Assembly: GCA_965370045.1 (NCBI GenBank)
Contig: CBDUSI010000100.1
Coordinates: 1-16,925, forward strand
DNA: 16,925 nt
Origin: CAZONU01 sp965370045
Lineage (GTDB): Bacteria > Planctomycetota > SZUA-567 > JAKLDR01
Direction: 5' to 3'
The notes under the pieces were generated by a model. It saw nothing but the letters and a program-made list of their open reading frames with translations, made no database searches and was not told the origin of the DNA. The first letter of the stretch is position 1. The number at the start of each line of letters is the position of its first letter. This document shows, one piece after another, positions 1 to 7,229 of this stretch. A program made the translations under genes and the position numbers.

Positions 1-12
1 CAAGCTGGCCAT
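1..12 (-). CDS. possible first codons of the next operon gene, cut by the window edge
   Basis: After the exbD stop the minus strand runs about 42 bases and reaches an ATG (positions 12 to 10) that stays open to the window edge, giving only Met-Ala-Ser-Leu. A purine-rich stretch lies just upstream. A tonB gene would be logical after exbB-exbD, but four residues cannot identify a product. Confidence 0.2.
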
Positions 13-54
13 GATCCGCCTATACTTCAGGCGATTGTCAGACAGGGCCTAGGC

Positions 55-465
55 CTATTCGCCGGCCGGCCGCTTCACCGACAACCTGACTCCCCTGGCG
101 CCCGCGGCGCGCAGCGCGTCGAGCGCGCGAATCGCCCGTCCGTAGTCGGCCCCCCGGTCGGCGTCCAGGGATATCCGCGCCGCCGGGTCCGAGGCCAGGA
201 GCGCGCGCACTCGCGTGGTGAGTCCTTCCGCGGAAACGCTCTCGCCCCGCAGGTAGATGGCTCCGCCCCGGGTGACCGTGACCGTCACGTACTCGCGGTG
301 CTCTACTCCTCCGGTCCTGGCGCCGGGCAACTCCACCGGCAGGGCGCGGTGGACGGTCATGGACTGCGCGGCGTAGATGAATGCGGCCAGCAGCAGGAAG
401 ATGAGGTCGATGAGCGGGAGAAGGTCAAGGCCCCGCCGCCGGACGGCGTCCCTGGCGATCTTCAC
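55..465 (-). CDS. exbD: ExbD/TolR-type biopolymer transport protein
   Basis: A 136-residue inner-membrane protein of the ExbD/TolR family. It forms the proton channel and energy-transducing complex with ExbB and TonB and passes proton-motive force to outer-membrane receptors. The GTG start at 463-465 is chosen because it overlaps the exbB stop by four bases (GTGA) and gives the typical family length; the same frame is open much further upstream only as a shadow inside exbB. A short basic N-terminus is followed by one membrane helix (about residues 15-35) holding the family's conserved aspartate at Asp20, in PLIDLIFLLL. The rest is a periplasmic domain with TVTVTRGGAIYL and the DxxADYG-like segment near 103-109. 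As last recognised gene of the B12 operon it probably serves the receptor encoded at 4188-6206. TolR is the main alternative, but the context favours ExbD. Confidence 0.88.
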   Translation of the reverse strand: MKIARDAVRRRGLDLLPLIDLIFLLLAAFIYAAQSMTVHRALPVELPGARTGGVEHREYVTVTVTRGGAIYLRGESVSAEGLTTRVRALLASDPAARISLDADRGADYGRAIRALDALRAAGARGVRLSVKRPAGE

Positions 466-1142
466 GGACCAGCCTCCCCGGGACGGCGCACCGGGGCGGG
501 GCCTTCCGCGTCCCGATCTCCGGCGGCCTCGCCGACCTCGTGGGCCTGGTTGCGGGCCAGGCAGATTTCCAGGCAGGTGCCCATGGTTTCCATATCGATG
601 GCGGCGTGCTCGGCCAGGCGCCCGAAGTAGTTCGAGAAGATCAGCGTGGGGATGGCGATGCCCAGCCCCAGCGCGGTGGTCACCAGCGCCTGGGCCACGC
701 CCTGGGTGGCCGCCCGCGGGTCGGTGCCCCCGGCGTCTCCTAACAGGTTGAAGCTGCCGATGATGCCGATCACCGTGCCCAGGATGCCCAGGAGCGGCGC
801 AATCGTCACCACCGTGTCCAGCACCGTCAGGTAGCGGCGCATGCGGTTGAGGGTGTCGGCCGCGGCCATCCTGAGGGCCTCGGCCGCCGAGTAGTTGCGG
901 TGGACCAGCCCGCAGTGCAGCAGTTGGACCACGAAGTCCCGCGAGTTGTGGGCGCGCTCGGCGGCCTCCGAGTACTTGCCCTCCTCGGCCAAGCGCAAAA
1001 AGCGCTCGGCCAACTCCCGGTCGCGCCCCGCGGAGACCCGCAGCCAGAACGTCGCTTTGTAGAGGAGAAAGGTCAGCGCCACCAGGCTGGCGGCCAGGAG
1101 CGGCCACATGACCGGGCCGCCGCGATTGAAGAACACCCGCAT
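462..1142 (-). CDS. exbB: ExbB/TolQ/MotA-family proton channel protein
   Basis: A 226-residue inner-membrane protein of the MotA/TolQ/ExbB family, the channel subunit that powers TonB-dependent uptake. Three hydrophobic segments are visible: near residues 12-32, a long one around 108-135 (TIAPLLGILGTVIGIIGSF), and one near 148-172 (ALVTTALGLGIAIPTLIFSNYF). The sequence from PLLGILGTV through the third helix carries the family signature. A cytoplasmic loop separates helices 1 and 2, as usual in ExbB. The C-terminus is a low-complexity charged tail that overlaps the start of exbD. The ATG lies 48 bases after the cobS stop. Immediately upstream, where the ribosome binding site should be, is a run of 19 G (1148-1166 on the plus strand as C). 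Confidence 0.92.
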   Translation of the reverse strand: MRVFFNRGGPVMWPLLAASLVALTFLLYKATFWLRVSAGRDRELAERFLRLAEEGKYSEAAERAHNSRDFVVQLLHCGLVHRNYSAAEALRMAAADTLNRMRRYLTVLDTVVTIAPLLGILGTVIGIIGSFNLLGDAGGTDPRAATQGVAQALVTTALGLGIAIPTLIFSNYFGRLAEHAAIDMETMGTCLEICLARNQAHEVGEAAGDRDAEGPAPVRRPGEAGP

Positions 1143-1147
1143 TGCGT

Positions 1148-1166
1148 CCCCCCCCCCCCCCCCCCC
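1148..1166. repeat. 19-base G/C homopolymer before exbB
   Basis: Nineteen consecutive C on the plus strand, so G19 on the coding strand, ending five bases before the exbB ATG. It occupies the ribosome-binding-site position in the cobS-exbB gap. Such a tract is prone to slippage, either in the cell or in sequencing and assembly, so its true length is uncertain. Confidence 0.95.
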
Positions 1167-1190
1167 GACGTGATCGAGACCGACGTCGCT

Positions 1191-1946
1191 TCAGCCCCCG
1201 GCGAGCAGCGCGCAGGCCGCGAACAGCACCGCCACCTCGGCCATTTCATTGAGCGCCCCGAGGGTGTCGCCGGTCATGCCCCCGATCCTGCGCTCGACGA
1301 ACTTGGCCCAGAGGTATGCCAGGACAGCGGCGGCCAGGCAGGCGGTCAGGCACAGCCTGATATCTATCCACAAGAGGGCCCCGCCGCCCAGTATCACTGC
1401 CACGATTGTGGCCCCGAAAAGCTCCGCCCGCCCCAACCCGGCGATGAAGTCGCGGCCCAGCCCGCTCCCGCGGGCCGAGCCCGCGCCGTGCGCGCCGAGC
1501 ACCAGGGTCCAGCGGCTCAGCGCCGGCGCGGCGACCAGCACCCAGGGAGCCGCCTCCCGGGGAATCCCGGCCAGCAGCGCGGACTTGAGCAAGAGGTCCC
1601 CGGCGATGGCCGCCGCGCCCATCACGCCCACGTGGCTGTCCTTCATGATTTCCAGGACCCGCTCCCTGGTCCGGCCCGCGTAGAACCCGTCAAAGGTGTC
1701 GGCCAGGCCGTCGAGGTGCAGGCCGCCGGTCAGGGCCGAGAGCAGCAGCACGACGACTACGCTGGTCGCGAGGGGAGGCAGGACCGCGCCAAGTAACAGG
1801 TAGGCCCCGGCCAGGACCAGTCCCAGGATCGCCCCGGCCAGCGGAAAGCAGAGCATCGACCGCCCCAGGTCACGCGTCTCGACCTCCCCGGGAACGGGGA
1901 TCGGCACGCGGGTCAGGAACTGCAGGGCGACCAGCAGACGCTTCAA
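1191..1946 (-). CDS. cobS: adenosylcobinamide-GDP ribazoletransferase (cobalamin synthase)
   Basis: A 251-residue polytopic membrane enzyme. It joins adenosylcobinamide-GDP to alpha-ribazole, the last step of nucleotide-loop assembly. Family motifs are clear: LQFLTRVPIPVP at the N-terminus, FPLAGAILGLVL near residues 34-45, the metal-binding signature GGLHLDGLADTFDGF around 74-88, and MKDSHVGVMGAAAI near 101-114. Most of the remainder is hydrophobic helices, and length is normal. The start is TTG at 1944-1946, supported by a GGAG ribosome binding site about eight bases upstream in the short gap after cobT. Its substrates come from the neighbouring cobU and cobT products. Confidence 0.96.
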   Translation of the reverse strand: MKRLLVALQFLTRVPIPVPGEVETRDLGRSMLCFPLAGAILGLVLAGAYLLLGAVLPPLATSVVVVLLLSALTGGLHLDGLADTFDGFYAGRTRERVLEIMKDSHVGVMGAAAIAGDLLLKSALLAGIPREAAPWVLVAAPALSRWTLVLGAHGAGSARGSGLGRDFIAGLGRAELFGATIVAVILGGGALLWIDIRLCLTACLAAAVLAYLWAKFVERRIGGMTGDTLGALNEMAEVAVLFAACALLAGG

Positions 1947-1961
1947 CTCTTCTTCTCCAGC

Positions 1962-3023
1962 CTACTCGCTCTTCCCGGCGACGCCGGCTTCTCCGAAAGT
2001 GGCCATGCGGTTGATTATCCTCACGCCGGCCTCGACCAGCCCCATGGCCAGCGCGCCCCCGGTGCCCTCGCCCAGACGCAGTTCCAGGTCCAGGAGCGGC
2101 CGGAGGCCCAGCTTCTCCAGCGCGGCGCGGTGCCCCTGCTCCACGGAGCGGTGCGCGGCGATCATGTAGTCCCGCGCGCGCGGCTCCAGGCCCGCGGCCA
2201 GGAGCGCCGCCGCCGTCGATATGAAGCCGTCAATGACCACCGGCACGCCCCGCGCCGCGGCGGCCAGGACGACACCGGCCAGCCCGCCGATCTCGAAGCC
2301 GCCGACCTTGGCCAGGACGTCCAGGGCGTCGTCCGGGTCGGGCTTGTTGACCTCGATGGCCCGCTCGATGACCCGGACCTTGGCGGCGAAGGTGGCCTCG
2401 TCGATGCCCGTGCCCCGGCCGGTGACCTCCGCCGGCTCCCGGCCGGTGATCACCGCGGTGATCGCGCTGCTGGGAGTGGTGTTGGCGATGCCCATGTCCC
2501 CGATGCCCACCAGGTCCAGGCCATCGTCGGCCAGACTCCCGATAACCTCCGCCCCGGCGCGCAGGCATTCCAGAGCCTGCTCCCGGCTCATGGCCGGGCC
2601 GGCGGCGATGTTCCCGGTGCCCGGCGCGATCTTCTTCGAGAGCAGCCCGGGGTGCTCGCCGAGGTCGGCGGCCACGCCCATGTCCACCACCGTTACGCGC
2701 GCGCCGACCGCCTCGGCCAGCACGTTGATGCCCGCGCCGCCGCGCAGAAAGTTGCAGACCATCTGGGCGGTGACCTCCTGGGGGAATGCGCTGACGCCCT
2801 CAACGGCCACGCCGTGGTCGCCGGCCATGACCACGATGCTCTTCCGGGAAACGTCCGGCGGCCACTTGCGGCTCGCGCCCGCGACGTGCCGGGCCAGCTC
2901 CTCGAGCCGGCCGAGGCTGCCCTGCGGCTTGGTCAGGTTGTCCAGGCGCGCCTGGGCCTTGTCCATGAGTTCGGCGTCGAGCTCGCGGACCTCGCCGAAG
3001 ATGTCACGCACTTCGGGATGCAT
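1962..3023 (-). CDS. cobT: nicotinate-nucleotide--dimethylbenzimidazole phosphoribosyltransferase
   Basis: A 353-residue cytoplasmic enzyme that transfers phosphoribose from nicotinate mononucleotide to the lower-ligand base, usually 5,6-dimethylbenzimidazole, giving alpha-ribazole phosphate. Motifs: LTKPQGSLGRLEELA (30-44), GDHGV (68-72), a GAGIN segment (97-101), GIGDMGIANTT (173-183), GRGTGID (202-208), and the C-terminal LGEGTGGALAM, in which Glu319 matches the catalytic glutamate of the Salmonella enzyme (Glu317). Length matches the family. The ATG start follows the cobU stop by three bases, with a purine-rich ribosome binding site inside the end of cobU, so translation is probably coupled. 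No gene for lower-ligand synthesis (bluB or bza) is visible, so the base may be imported or made elsewhere. Confidence 0.97.
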   Translation of the reverse strand: MHPEVRDIFGEVRELDAELMDKAQARLDNLTKPQGSLGRLEELARHVAGASRKWPPDVSRKSIVVMAGDHGVAVEGVSAFPQEVTAQMVCNFLRGGAGINVLAEAVGARVTVVDMGVAADLGEHPGLLSKKIAPGTGNIAAGPAMSREQALECLRAGAEVIGSLADDGLDLVGIGDMGIANTTPSSAITAVITGREPAEVTGRGTGIDEATFAAKVRVIERAIEVNKPDPDDALDVLAKVGGFEIGGLAGVVLAAAARGVPVVIDGFISTAAALLAAGLEPRARDYMIAAHRSVEQGHRAALEKLGLRPLLDLELRLGEGTGGALAMGLVEAGVRIINRMATFGEAGVAGKSE

Positions 3024-3026
3024 CTT

Positions 3027-3554
3027 TCAATCCTCTCCCTTCAGCTTCACGGGAAGGCCGGAGACCAACATGTGGACCTCCGCGGCCCGGCGCGCCAGAA
3101 TCTGGTTGGCCCGGCCGGCGACGTCCCGGAACTTGCGGCCCAGGGCGCTGGTCGGAACCACGCCCATGCCTACTTCATTGGTCACGGCGATTACCAGGAA
3201 GTCGCCCGCGTCGGCCGCGTCGGCCAGGGCCTCGACGCGCTCCAGGACTTCGTCCTCCGCCAACCCGGCCAGCAGGCAGTTGGAGACCAGCAGGGTGATG
3301 CAGTCGACGATGACCACGTCGGCCTGCCCCGCCAGCCTCTTGAGCAAGGGGGCGACCTCCTGCTCGGCGACGTGCGTTTCCCACTCGGGAGGGCGGCTTT
3401 CCCGGTGGAGCTTGATCCGCTCTGTCATTTCCTCGTCGCGGGAGACCATCGTAGCCACGAAGGCCACCCGCCCGCCGCGCTCGTCGGCCAGGCGGACGGC
3501 CATGGTGCTCTTGCCGCTGCGCGCCCCGCCGGTCAGGAGTATCAGCTTACCCAT
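3027..3554 (-). CDS. cobU: bifunctional adenosylcobinamide kinase / adenosylcobinamide-phosphate guanylyltransferase
   Basis: A 175-residue enzyme that phosphorylates adenosylcobinamide and then transfers GMP, giving adenosylcobinamide-GDP for CobS. The P-loop GGARSGKS is at residues 9-16. His50, in the segment IKLHRESRPPEWETHVAE, matches the guanylylated histidine of the Salmonella enzyme. DCITLLVSN (84-92), VTNEVGMGVVP (124-134) and GRKFRDVAGRANQ complete the family pattern. The start ATG overlaps the end of cobC by eight bases and the stop is three bases before cobT, so the three genes are tightly coupled. Length is typical of the CobU/CobP family and nothing looks broken. Confidence 0.97.
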   Translation of the reverse strand: MGKLILLTGGARSGKSTMAVRLADERGGRVAFVATMVSRDEEMTERIKLHRESRPPEWETHVAEQEVAPLLKRLAGQADVVIVDCITLLVSNCLLAGLAEDEVLERVEALADAADAGDFLVIAVTNEVGMGVVPTSALGRKFRDVAGRANQILARRAAEVHMLVSGLPVKLKGED

Positions 3555-4170
3555 TCAGGTGCTCCAGGTGCTCCACGTCGCCGGCGGTCAGGATCTCGCT
3601 GCCACGAACGTTCAAGACAATCTCGCTCACCGATGCCGGCGGCGGCACGGCGCCCCAGAACTCGGAGAGCGGCCGGCCCGCCGCGCGGCAGAGCGCCACG
3701 GCGATGGGCCCTGCGTGCGTGACCAGCAGGAAGCAGCGTTTCTTTTCCTCTGTGTTCACCGCGATCTCATCCAGGAACGACGTCACCCGCTTTTCCAGAT
3801 CGCCGAGCCCCTCGCCGCCGGGAACGGAAGGCAGGGGGTCGTCTATCCACGCGCGGTAGCGTTCGCCGTCGCGCGCGCAGATCTCGTCGTAGGTCAGGCC
3901 GTCCCAATCGCCAAAGTTCAGCTCCCGCAGGCGTTCGTCACGCGCGAACTCTTTCAGGCGTCCGGAGAGAATCGCCTCCGCGGTACCGGCCGCGCGGGCC
4001 AGGTCGCTCGACCACGCGCCCTGAAACTCCCTGGCGGCCAGGCACTCCCTGAGCCGCTCGGCCTGCCTGCGGCCCGTATCATTAAGCGGCGGATCGCGCC
4101 AGCCGCAGTAGCGCGACTGCTGCGTGTAGTCGGTGGCCCCGTGCCGGACCATGACTATCCTTATCGCCAC
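3547..4170 (-). CDS. cobC: alpha-ribazole phosphatase-like histidine phosphatase
   Basis: A 207-residue histidine phosphatase (phosphoglycerate mutase fold). The phosphohistidine motif is VRHG at 8-11 (His10), with supporting Glu83 in LRELNFGDWDG and the second catalytic histidine, His152, in VTHAGP. The closing loop YCGWRDPPLNDTG matches the family. CobC removes the 5'-phosphate of alpha-ribazole phosphate (or of the final cobalamin phosphate). The operon position between the receptor gene and cobU supports that specificity, since sequence alone does not separate it from other members. The start is GTG at 4168-4170 with a GGGGAGG ribosome binding site upstream, 17 bases after the receptor stop. 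The end overlaps cobU by eight bases. Confidence 0.9.
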   Translation of the reverse strand: MAIRIVMVRHGATDYTQQSRYCGWRDPPLNDTGRRQAERLRECLAAREFQGAWSSDLARAAGTAEAILSGRLKEFARDERLRELNFGDWDGLTYDEICARDGERYRAWIDDPLPSVPGGEGLGDLEKRVTSFLDEIAVNTEEKKRCFLLVTHAGPIAVALCRAAGRPLSEFWGAVPPPASVSEIVLNVRGSEILTAGDVEHLEHLNG

Positions 4171-4187
4171 CCGCGAGCGCCTCCCCT

Positions 4188-6206
4188 TCAGAACCTTACA
4201 GTGTAGCCGATCCCGGCCCGAACGCTGTTGCGGCCGCCCCTCAGGCCGACCACCTGCTCGTACTCCTCGCCGAAGACGTTATCCACCCGCGCGAAGAGCC
4301 GCAGCCCGTCCAGCACTTCCCAGTTGAGGCCGGCGTTGACGATCGTGAAGCTGGCCAGCTTGACGCGCGCGAAGGCGTCCCAGTCCACGTCCTTGCCGCC
4401 GGACTCGTAAAAGACCTCGGTGAAGAGGGTGAGTTTCCTGGTCCAGGCCGGCGCGTCGGCGACGGGCTTGAAGGGCTGGGCCTGGAACTGCAGGCCGTAG
4501 GTCATCTCCGGCCGGCGGAGCAGCGGCTTGCCGTCGGCGAAGTTGGGCTGGGAGTTGTCGGTTATGGCCTCGGAGTGCAGCACGGTGAGCGAGCCCTTGA
4601 GGCTGGCCCAGTCGACGGGCTTGGCGAAGAGTTCGAACTCGGCGCCCTGGGCCTTGGCCTTACCGGCGTTGACGTAGGTGCTGGTGGGCATGGCGAACTC
4701 GAAGTTGATGAAGTCGCGGAACTCGTTGCGGAAGACGGTGACCCCCAGGACCAGCCGCTCGTCGAAGAGGCGCTGCTCGACGCCCAGGTCGACGCTGGTG
4801 ATCCGCTCGGGGTCCAGGTCGATGCTGCCCTGAGTGAAGGTGACGAAGCCGCCTATGTCATAGATGGAGGCATCGAAGTTCTCGTTAAACGTAGGATTCT
4901 TGATGCCCTGGCCCCAGGAGCCGTGCAGGCGCGTGCCGGTGCGCTCGATCCACAGCGCCGCGGACACCCGCGAGGAGGCCTTCGTGCCGTAAGTAGTATG
5001 GTCCTCGACGCGCACGCCGCCGTCGATGGTCAGCGCCTCCCAGAGCTCCAGGCGCTTGTGCAGGTAGAGCGAGCGCGACGAACGCGAGCGGTCTACGTGG
5101 TTCTCGGAGTCCACCGCGCCGGTACCCCGGGCGTCGATGCGGCCGGACTCCTCCTCCCAGGCCACTCCCACGGTAAGCGTGCCCACCGCCGGGCCCCACT
5201 CGTAAACCTTCGCGTCGTTCTGCCAGTCGACGGTGAGGCGCTCCATCTGGCGGGCGTTGCGGAAGTTGGAAGTGTCATTGGCGTCTATGCTGTCCTCGAA
5301 GAGGTAATCGTTAGCGACCCGGCCCAGCTTGAGGCGGCTGTCCACCAGGTCGGCGATGCGCCCGGATAACTCCAGGCCGATCAGCTCCTGACTGTGCTCC
5401 ACGCGGGAGTTGGGGTCGGGGGTCGCGTCCTGGGTGTAGTTGCCGGACTCGTCGCCCATCACGTGGGTCACCAGCTTGGCGTGCAGGCCGCTGGGCAGGT
5501 CGAAGTCGATGCGCCCCGCGAAGGTCGTCGAGCGGTAGTCGCTGTTCGCGATGCGGCCGTCGGTCATGTCGAAGCGCGAGAGCGCCAGGTTGTAGGCCAC
5601 CGGGCCGTCGGTGCCGACCAGCCGGACCGCCTCGCGGGTGGTGCTCCAGGTGCCGGCCTCGAAGGAGAACTCCGCGCGCGGGTCCCCGGAACCCTTCCCG
5701 GTGATCACCTGGACCACGCCGGTCAGGGCGTCGGCCCCGAAGAGCGGCGTGCCCGCCCCGCGGAGTATCTCCACGCGGCCGATTCCCGCGGGGTGCAGGG
5801 TCTCCCACGCGAACCCGCCGCCGTCGTCGTTGACCTTGAAGCCGTCGAGCAGCAGCACGGTGTGGTCACTCTCCCCGCCGCGCATGAACAGGCTGGTCTT
5901 GGTGCCCTGCGCGCCCGAGCGCACGAAGGTCACTCCAGGCGTGAAGCGCAGCTGCTCCCATGTATCGAAGGGCCGGCTCAGCCGGAACTCCTCGCCGCGC
6001 ACCACCGACACCGAGGAGCCCACCTTCTCGGCCTCGGTGGGCAGGCGGCTGGCGGTGACTACTATCTCCCGGGATTTCTCAGGGACGGGTTTTACCGGCT
6101 GGGGTTCAGGTTTGGGTTTGGGCTTGGGGCCCTCGACGGGCTCTCCGCCCCAGGCCAGACCCAGTGAAGCGACAAGCACTGCTGTCAGGGTGAATCTGCT
6201 GCGCAT
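4188..6206 (-). CDS. btuB: TonB-dependent outer-membrane receptor, probable vitamin B12/corrinoid transporter
   Basis: The start is placed at the ATG 6204-6206. It gives a signal peptide (MRSRFTLTAVLVASLGLAWG) and has a GGAAGGAG ribosome binding site; the frame is open a little further upstream without such support. The product is 672 residues. After the signal comes a Lys/Pro/Glu-rich linker (about 26-44), the TonB box EIVVTASR (47-54), and then a plug domain containing LFMRGGESDHTVLLLDG and GAGTPLFGADALTGVVQVIT. A long beta-barrel follows, ending in an aromatic-terminated strand (GYTVRF) typical of barrel proteins. Substrate is inferred from context: a cobalamin riboswitch lies directly upstream and cobC, cobU, cobT and cobS directly downstream, with exbB-exbD to energise it. 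The linker before the TonB box is unusual. Confidence 0.93.
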   Translation of the reverse strand: MRSRFTLTAVLVASLGLAWGGEPVEGPKPKPKPEPQPVKPVPEKSREIVVTASRLPTEAEKVGSSVSVVRGEEFRLSRPFDTWEQLRFTPGVTFVRSGAQGTKTSLFMRGGESDHTVLLLDGFKVNDDGGGFAWETLHPAGIGRVEILRGAGTPLFGADALTGVVQVITGKGSGDPRAEFSFEAGTWSTTREAVRLVGTDGPVAYNLALSRFDMTDGRIANSDYRSTTFAGRIDFDLPSGLHAKLVTHVMGDESGNYTQDATPDPNSRVEHSQELIGLELSGRIADLVDSRLKLGRVANDYLFEDSIDANDTSNFRNARQMERLTVDWQNDAKVYEWGPAVGTLTVGVAWEEESGRIDARGTGAVDSENHVDRSRSSRSLYLHKRLELWEALTIDGGVRVEDHTTYGTKASSRVSAALWIERTGTRLHGSWGQGIKNPTFNENFDASIYDIGGFVTFTQGSIDLDPERITSVDLGVEQRLFDERLVLGVTVFRNEFRDFINFEFAMPTSTYVNAGKAKAQGAEFELFAKPVDWASLKGSLTVLHSEAITDNSQPNFADGKPLLRRPEMTYGLQFQAQPFKPVADAPAWTRKLTLFTEVFYESGGKDVDWDAFARVKLASFTIVNAGLNWEVLDGLRLFARVDNVFGEEYEQVVGLRGGRNSVRAGIGYTVRF

Positions 6207-6297
6207 CTCGTGAACGACTCCTTCCGCATCCGATGAATCCCCGGTCCGTCCGCGCCGCCCGGGACTCCCGGGCAACCCGTGGCGCCATCCGGTCCGG

Positions 6298-6331
6298 AAA
6301 AGAAAAACCCGGACCGGGAAGGCGGTCCGGG
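6298..6331 (-). terminator. intrinsic terminator in the riboswitch expression platform
   Basis: On the minus strand an eight-pair stem CCCGGACC/GGTCCGGG (6324-6331 with 6308-6315) closes an eight-base loop and is followed by TTTTTCTTTT (6307-6298). It lies between the riboswitch and the btuB start, where B12 binding could switch transcription off. A further CCGGACCGG at 6289-6297 could compete for the 3' arm. The antiterminator pairing was not established. Confidence 0.85.
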
Positions 6332-6379
6332 CGAAAGGCGCGTTCGGCCCCGGCCGCAGTCTCCCCGGTGCTGGGAACT

Positions 6380-6500
6380 GCGTCCCCCGGCCGGCGCAGG
6401 GCTACTGACTTCCGGGCTCGACGTCCCGGTCACAGTGGGCCCACCGCGGCGGATTCTCACCGCCTTGCCTGCAAGTTCCCGCGAGGGAACCGGCCAGATA
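6380..6500 (-). promoter_or_regulatory. cobalamin riboswitch
   Basis: Read on the minus strand, the segment has the ordered conserved blocks of the adenosylcobalamin riboswitch. These are a GGTTCCC/GGGAAC hairpin, then GGCGGTGAGAATCCGCC, then CCCACTGTGACCGGG, then the B12-box-like GGAAGTCAGTAGCCCTGC (6413-6396). It precedes btuB and the nucleotide-loop genes, the classic targets. A rho-independent terminator lies between it and btuB, suggesting transcriptional control with B12 repressing the whole operon. Boundaries are approximate. Confidence 0.93.
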
Positions 6501-6523
6501 CTATTGAATTGTCAACGAGCGGG

Positions 6524-6551
6524 ATTCTAGCGCGCTCCCGGGGCCCCGCAA
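6524..6551 (-). promoter_or_regulatory. candidate sigma-70 promoter for the B12 operon
   Basis: On the minus strand TTGCGG (6551-6546) and TAGAAT (6529-6524) are separated by 16 bases, which would start transcription near 6517, just before the riboswitch. The patch is AT-rich compared with its surroundings. A nearby TTGACA (6515-6510) has no well-spaced -10 and is a less good fit. Confidence 0.4.
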
Positions 6552-6559
6552 GCGGAGAA

Positions 6560-7225
6560 CTACCCGGGCAACTCCAGGTCCAGGAACCAGTAGCCGTCGC
6601 GGAGAACGCGCCGGCCGGCGACGAGTTCCAGCGGGCGGGAGAAGAGCGGGCCGTTTACCACCACGGTGTGATACTCGCCGTTCTCCCCGCAGGCGTCGGC
6701 GCCGGCGGACTCGATCTCGGCAATGAGTTCGCCGTCCAGCCGGCGGCCCAGGAGGTCGGAAGACAGCGCTGAGTCTTTGAGCGCAACCAGGCGGGCCTCG
6801 AAGCCCGCGCCCAGGAACTCGTCCAGGAGCTCGCGCCGGAGACCCTTCCAGAGCGGCTCGTGGGCCTCGACGCCGGCCGAAGCACAAACGCGCTCCACCC
6901 ACTCGCGGTGCGGATCGAGGTCGATGTCCCCGAATACGCCGGCGACCGCTCCCTTCTCCTTGAACTCGGCCAGAGCTTCCAGGAAAACGCGCTCGTAGTC
7001 GTCCCATGACGCGGCCCGGAAGACGATGGGAATGCCCACCGCCGCCGCCTGGGCGCGAAGCACGTCCACCGAAAGGCCGTGCGAGCGCGAACGCTCCCCG
7101 CTCTCGGTGCACATGTTGAGCAGCCAGCGCACTTCGCCGCCGGCGCGCGCCGCGCGGTAAAGCGCCAGGCAGGAGTCCTTGCCCCCGCTCCAGGAGCAGA
7201 AGAAAGGCGCGCCGGCCGCGCCCAT
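6560..7225 (-). CDS. Dph6-like PP-loop ATPase (MJ0570/COG2102 family)
   Basis: A 221-residue protein of the ATP-pyrophosphatase (PP-loop) superfamily. The nucleotide-binding motif SWSGGKDS is at 11-18. The family's second signature follows in GDIDLDPHREWVERVC (99-114), with HEPLW after it and CGENGEYHT at 179-187. In eukaryotes and archaea this family includes diphthine-ammonia ligase, which amidates diphthine on elongation factor 2. Bacteria lack diphthamide, so the reaction here is unknown and the enzyme presumably adenylates and amidates another acid. It starts four bases after the alpha/beta hydrolase stop, so the two are probably co-transcribed. It ends just before the B12 operon promoter region on the same strand. 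Confidence 0.88.
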   Translation of the reverse strand: MGAAGAPFFCSWSGGKDSCLALYRAARAGGEVRWLLNMCTESGERSRSHGLSVDVLRAQAAAVGIPIVFRAASWDDYERVFLEALAEFKEKGAVAGVFGDIDLDPHREWVERVCASAGVEAHEPLWKGLRRELLDEFLGAGFEARLVALKDSALSSDLLGRRLDGELIAEIESAGADACGENGEYHTVVVNGPLFSRPLELVAGRRVLRDGYWFLDLELPG

Positions 7226-7229
7226 CGGC

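Noticed and set aside
2221..4206. A 661-codon open frame on the plus strand, antisense to cobT, cobU and cobC
   Set aside because: It is a shadow of high-GC coding sequence: no domain, low-complexity Arg/Ala/Ser composition, and the opposite strand encodes three clear enzymes.
6498..6515. TTGACA with TAGTAT as the B12 operon promoter
   Set aside because: The two elements are only about six bases apart, far too close for a sigma-70 promoter.
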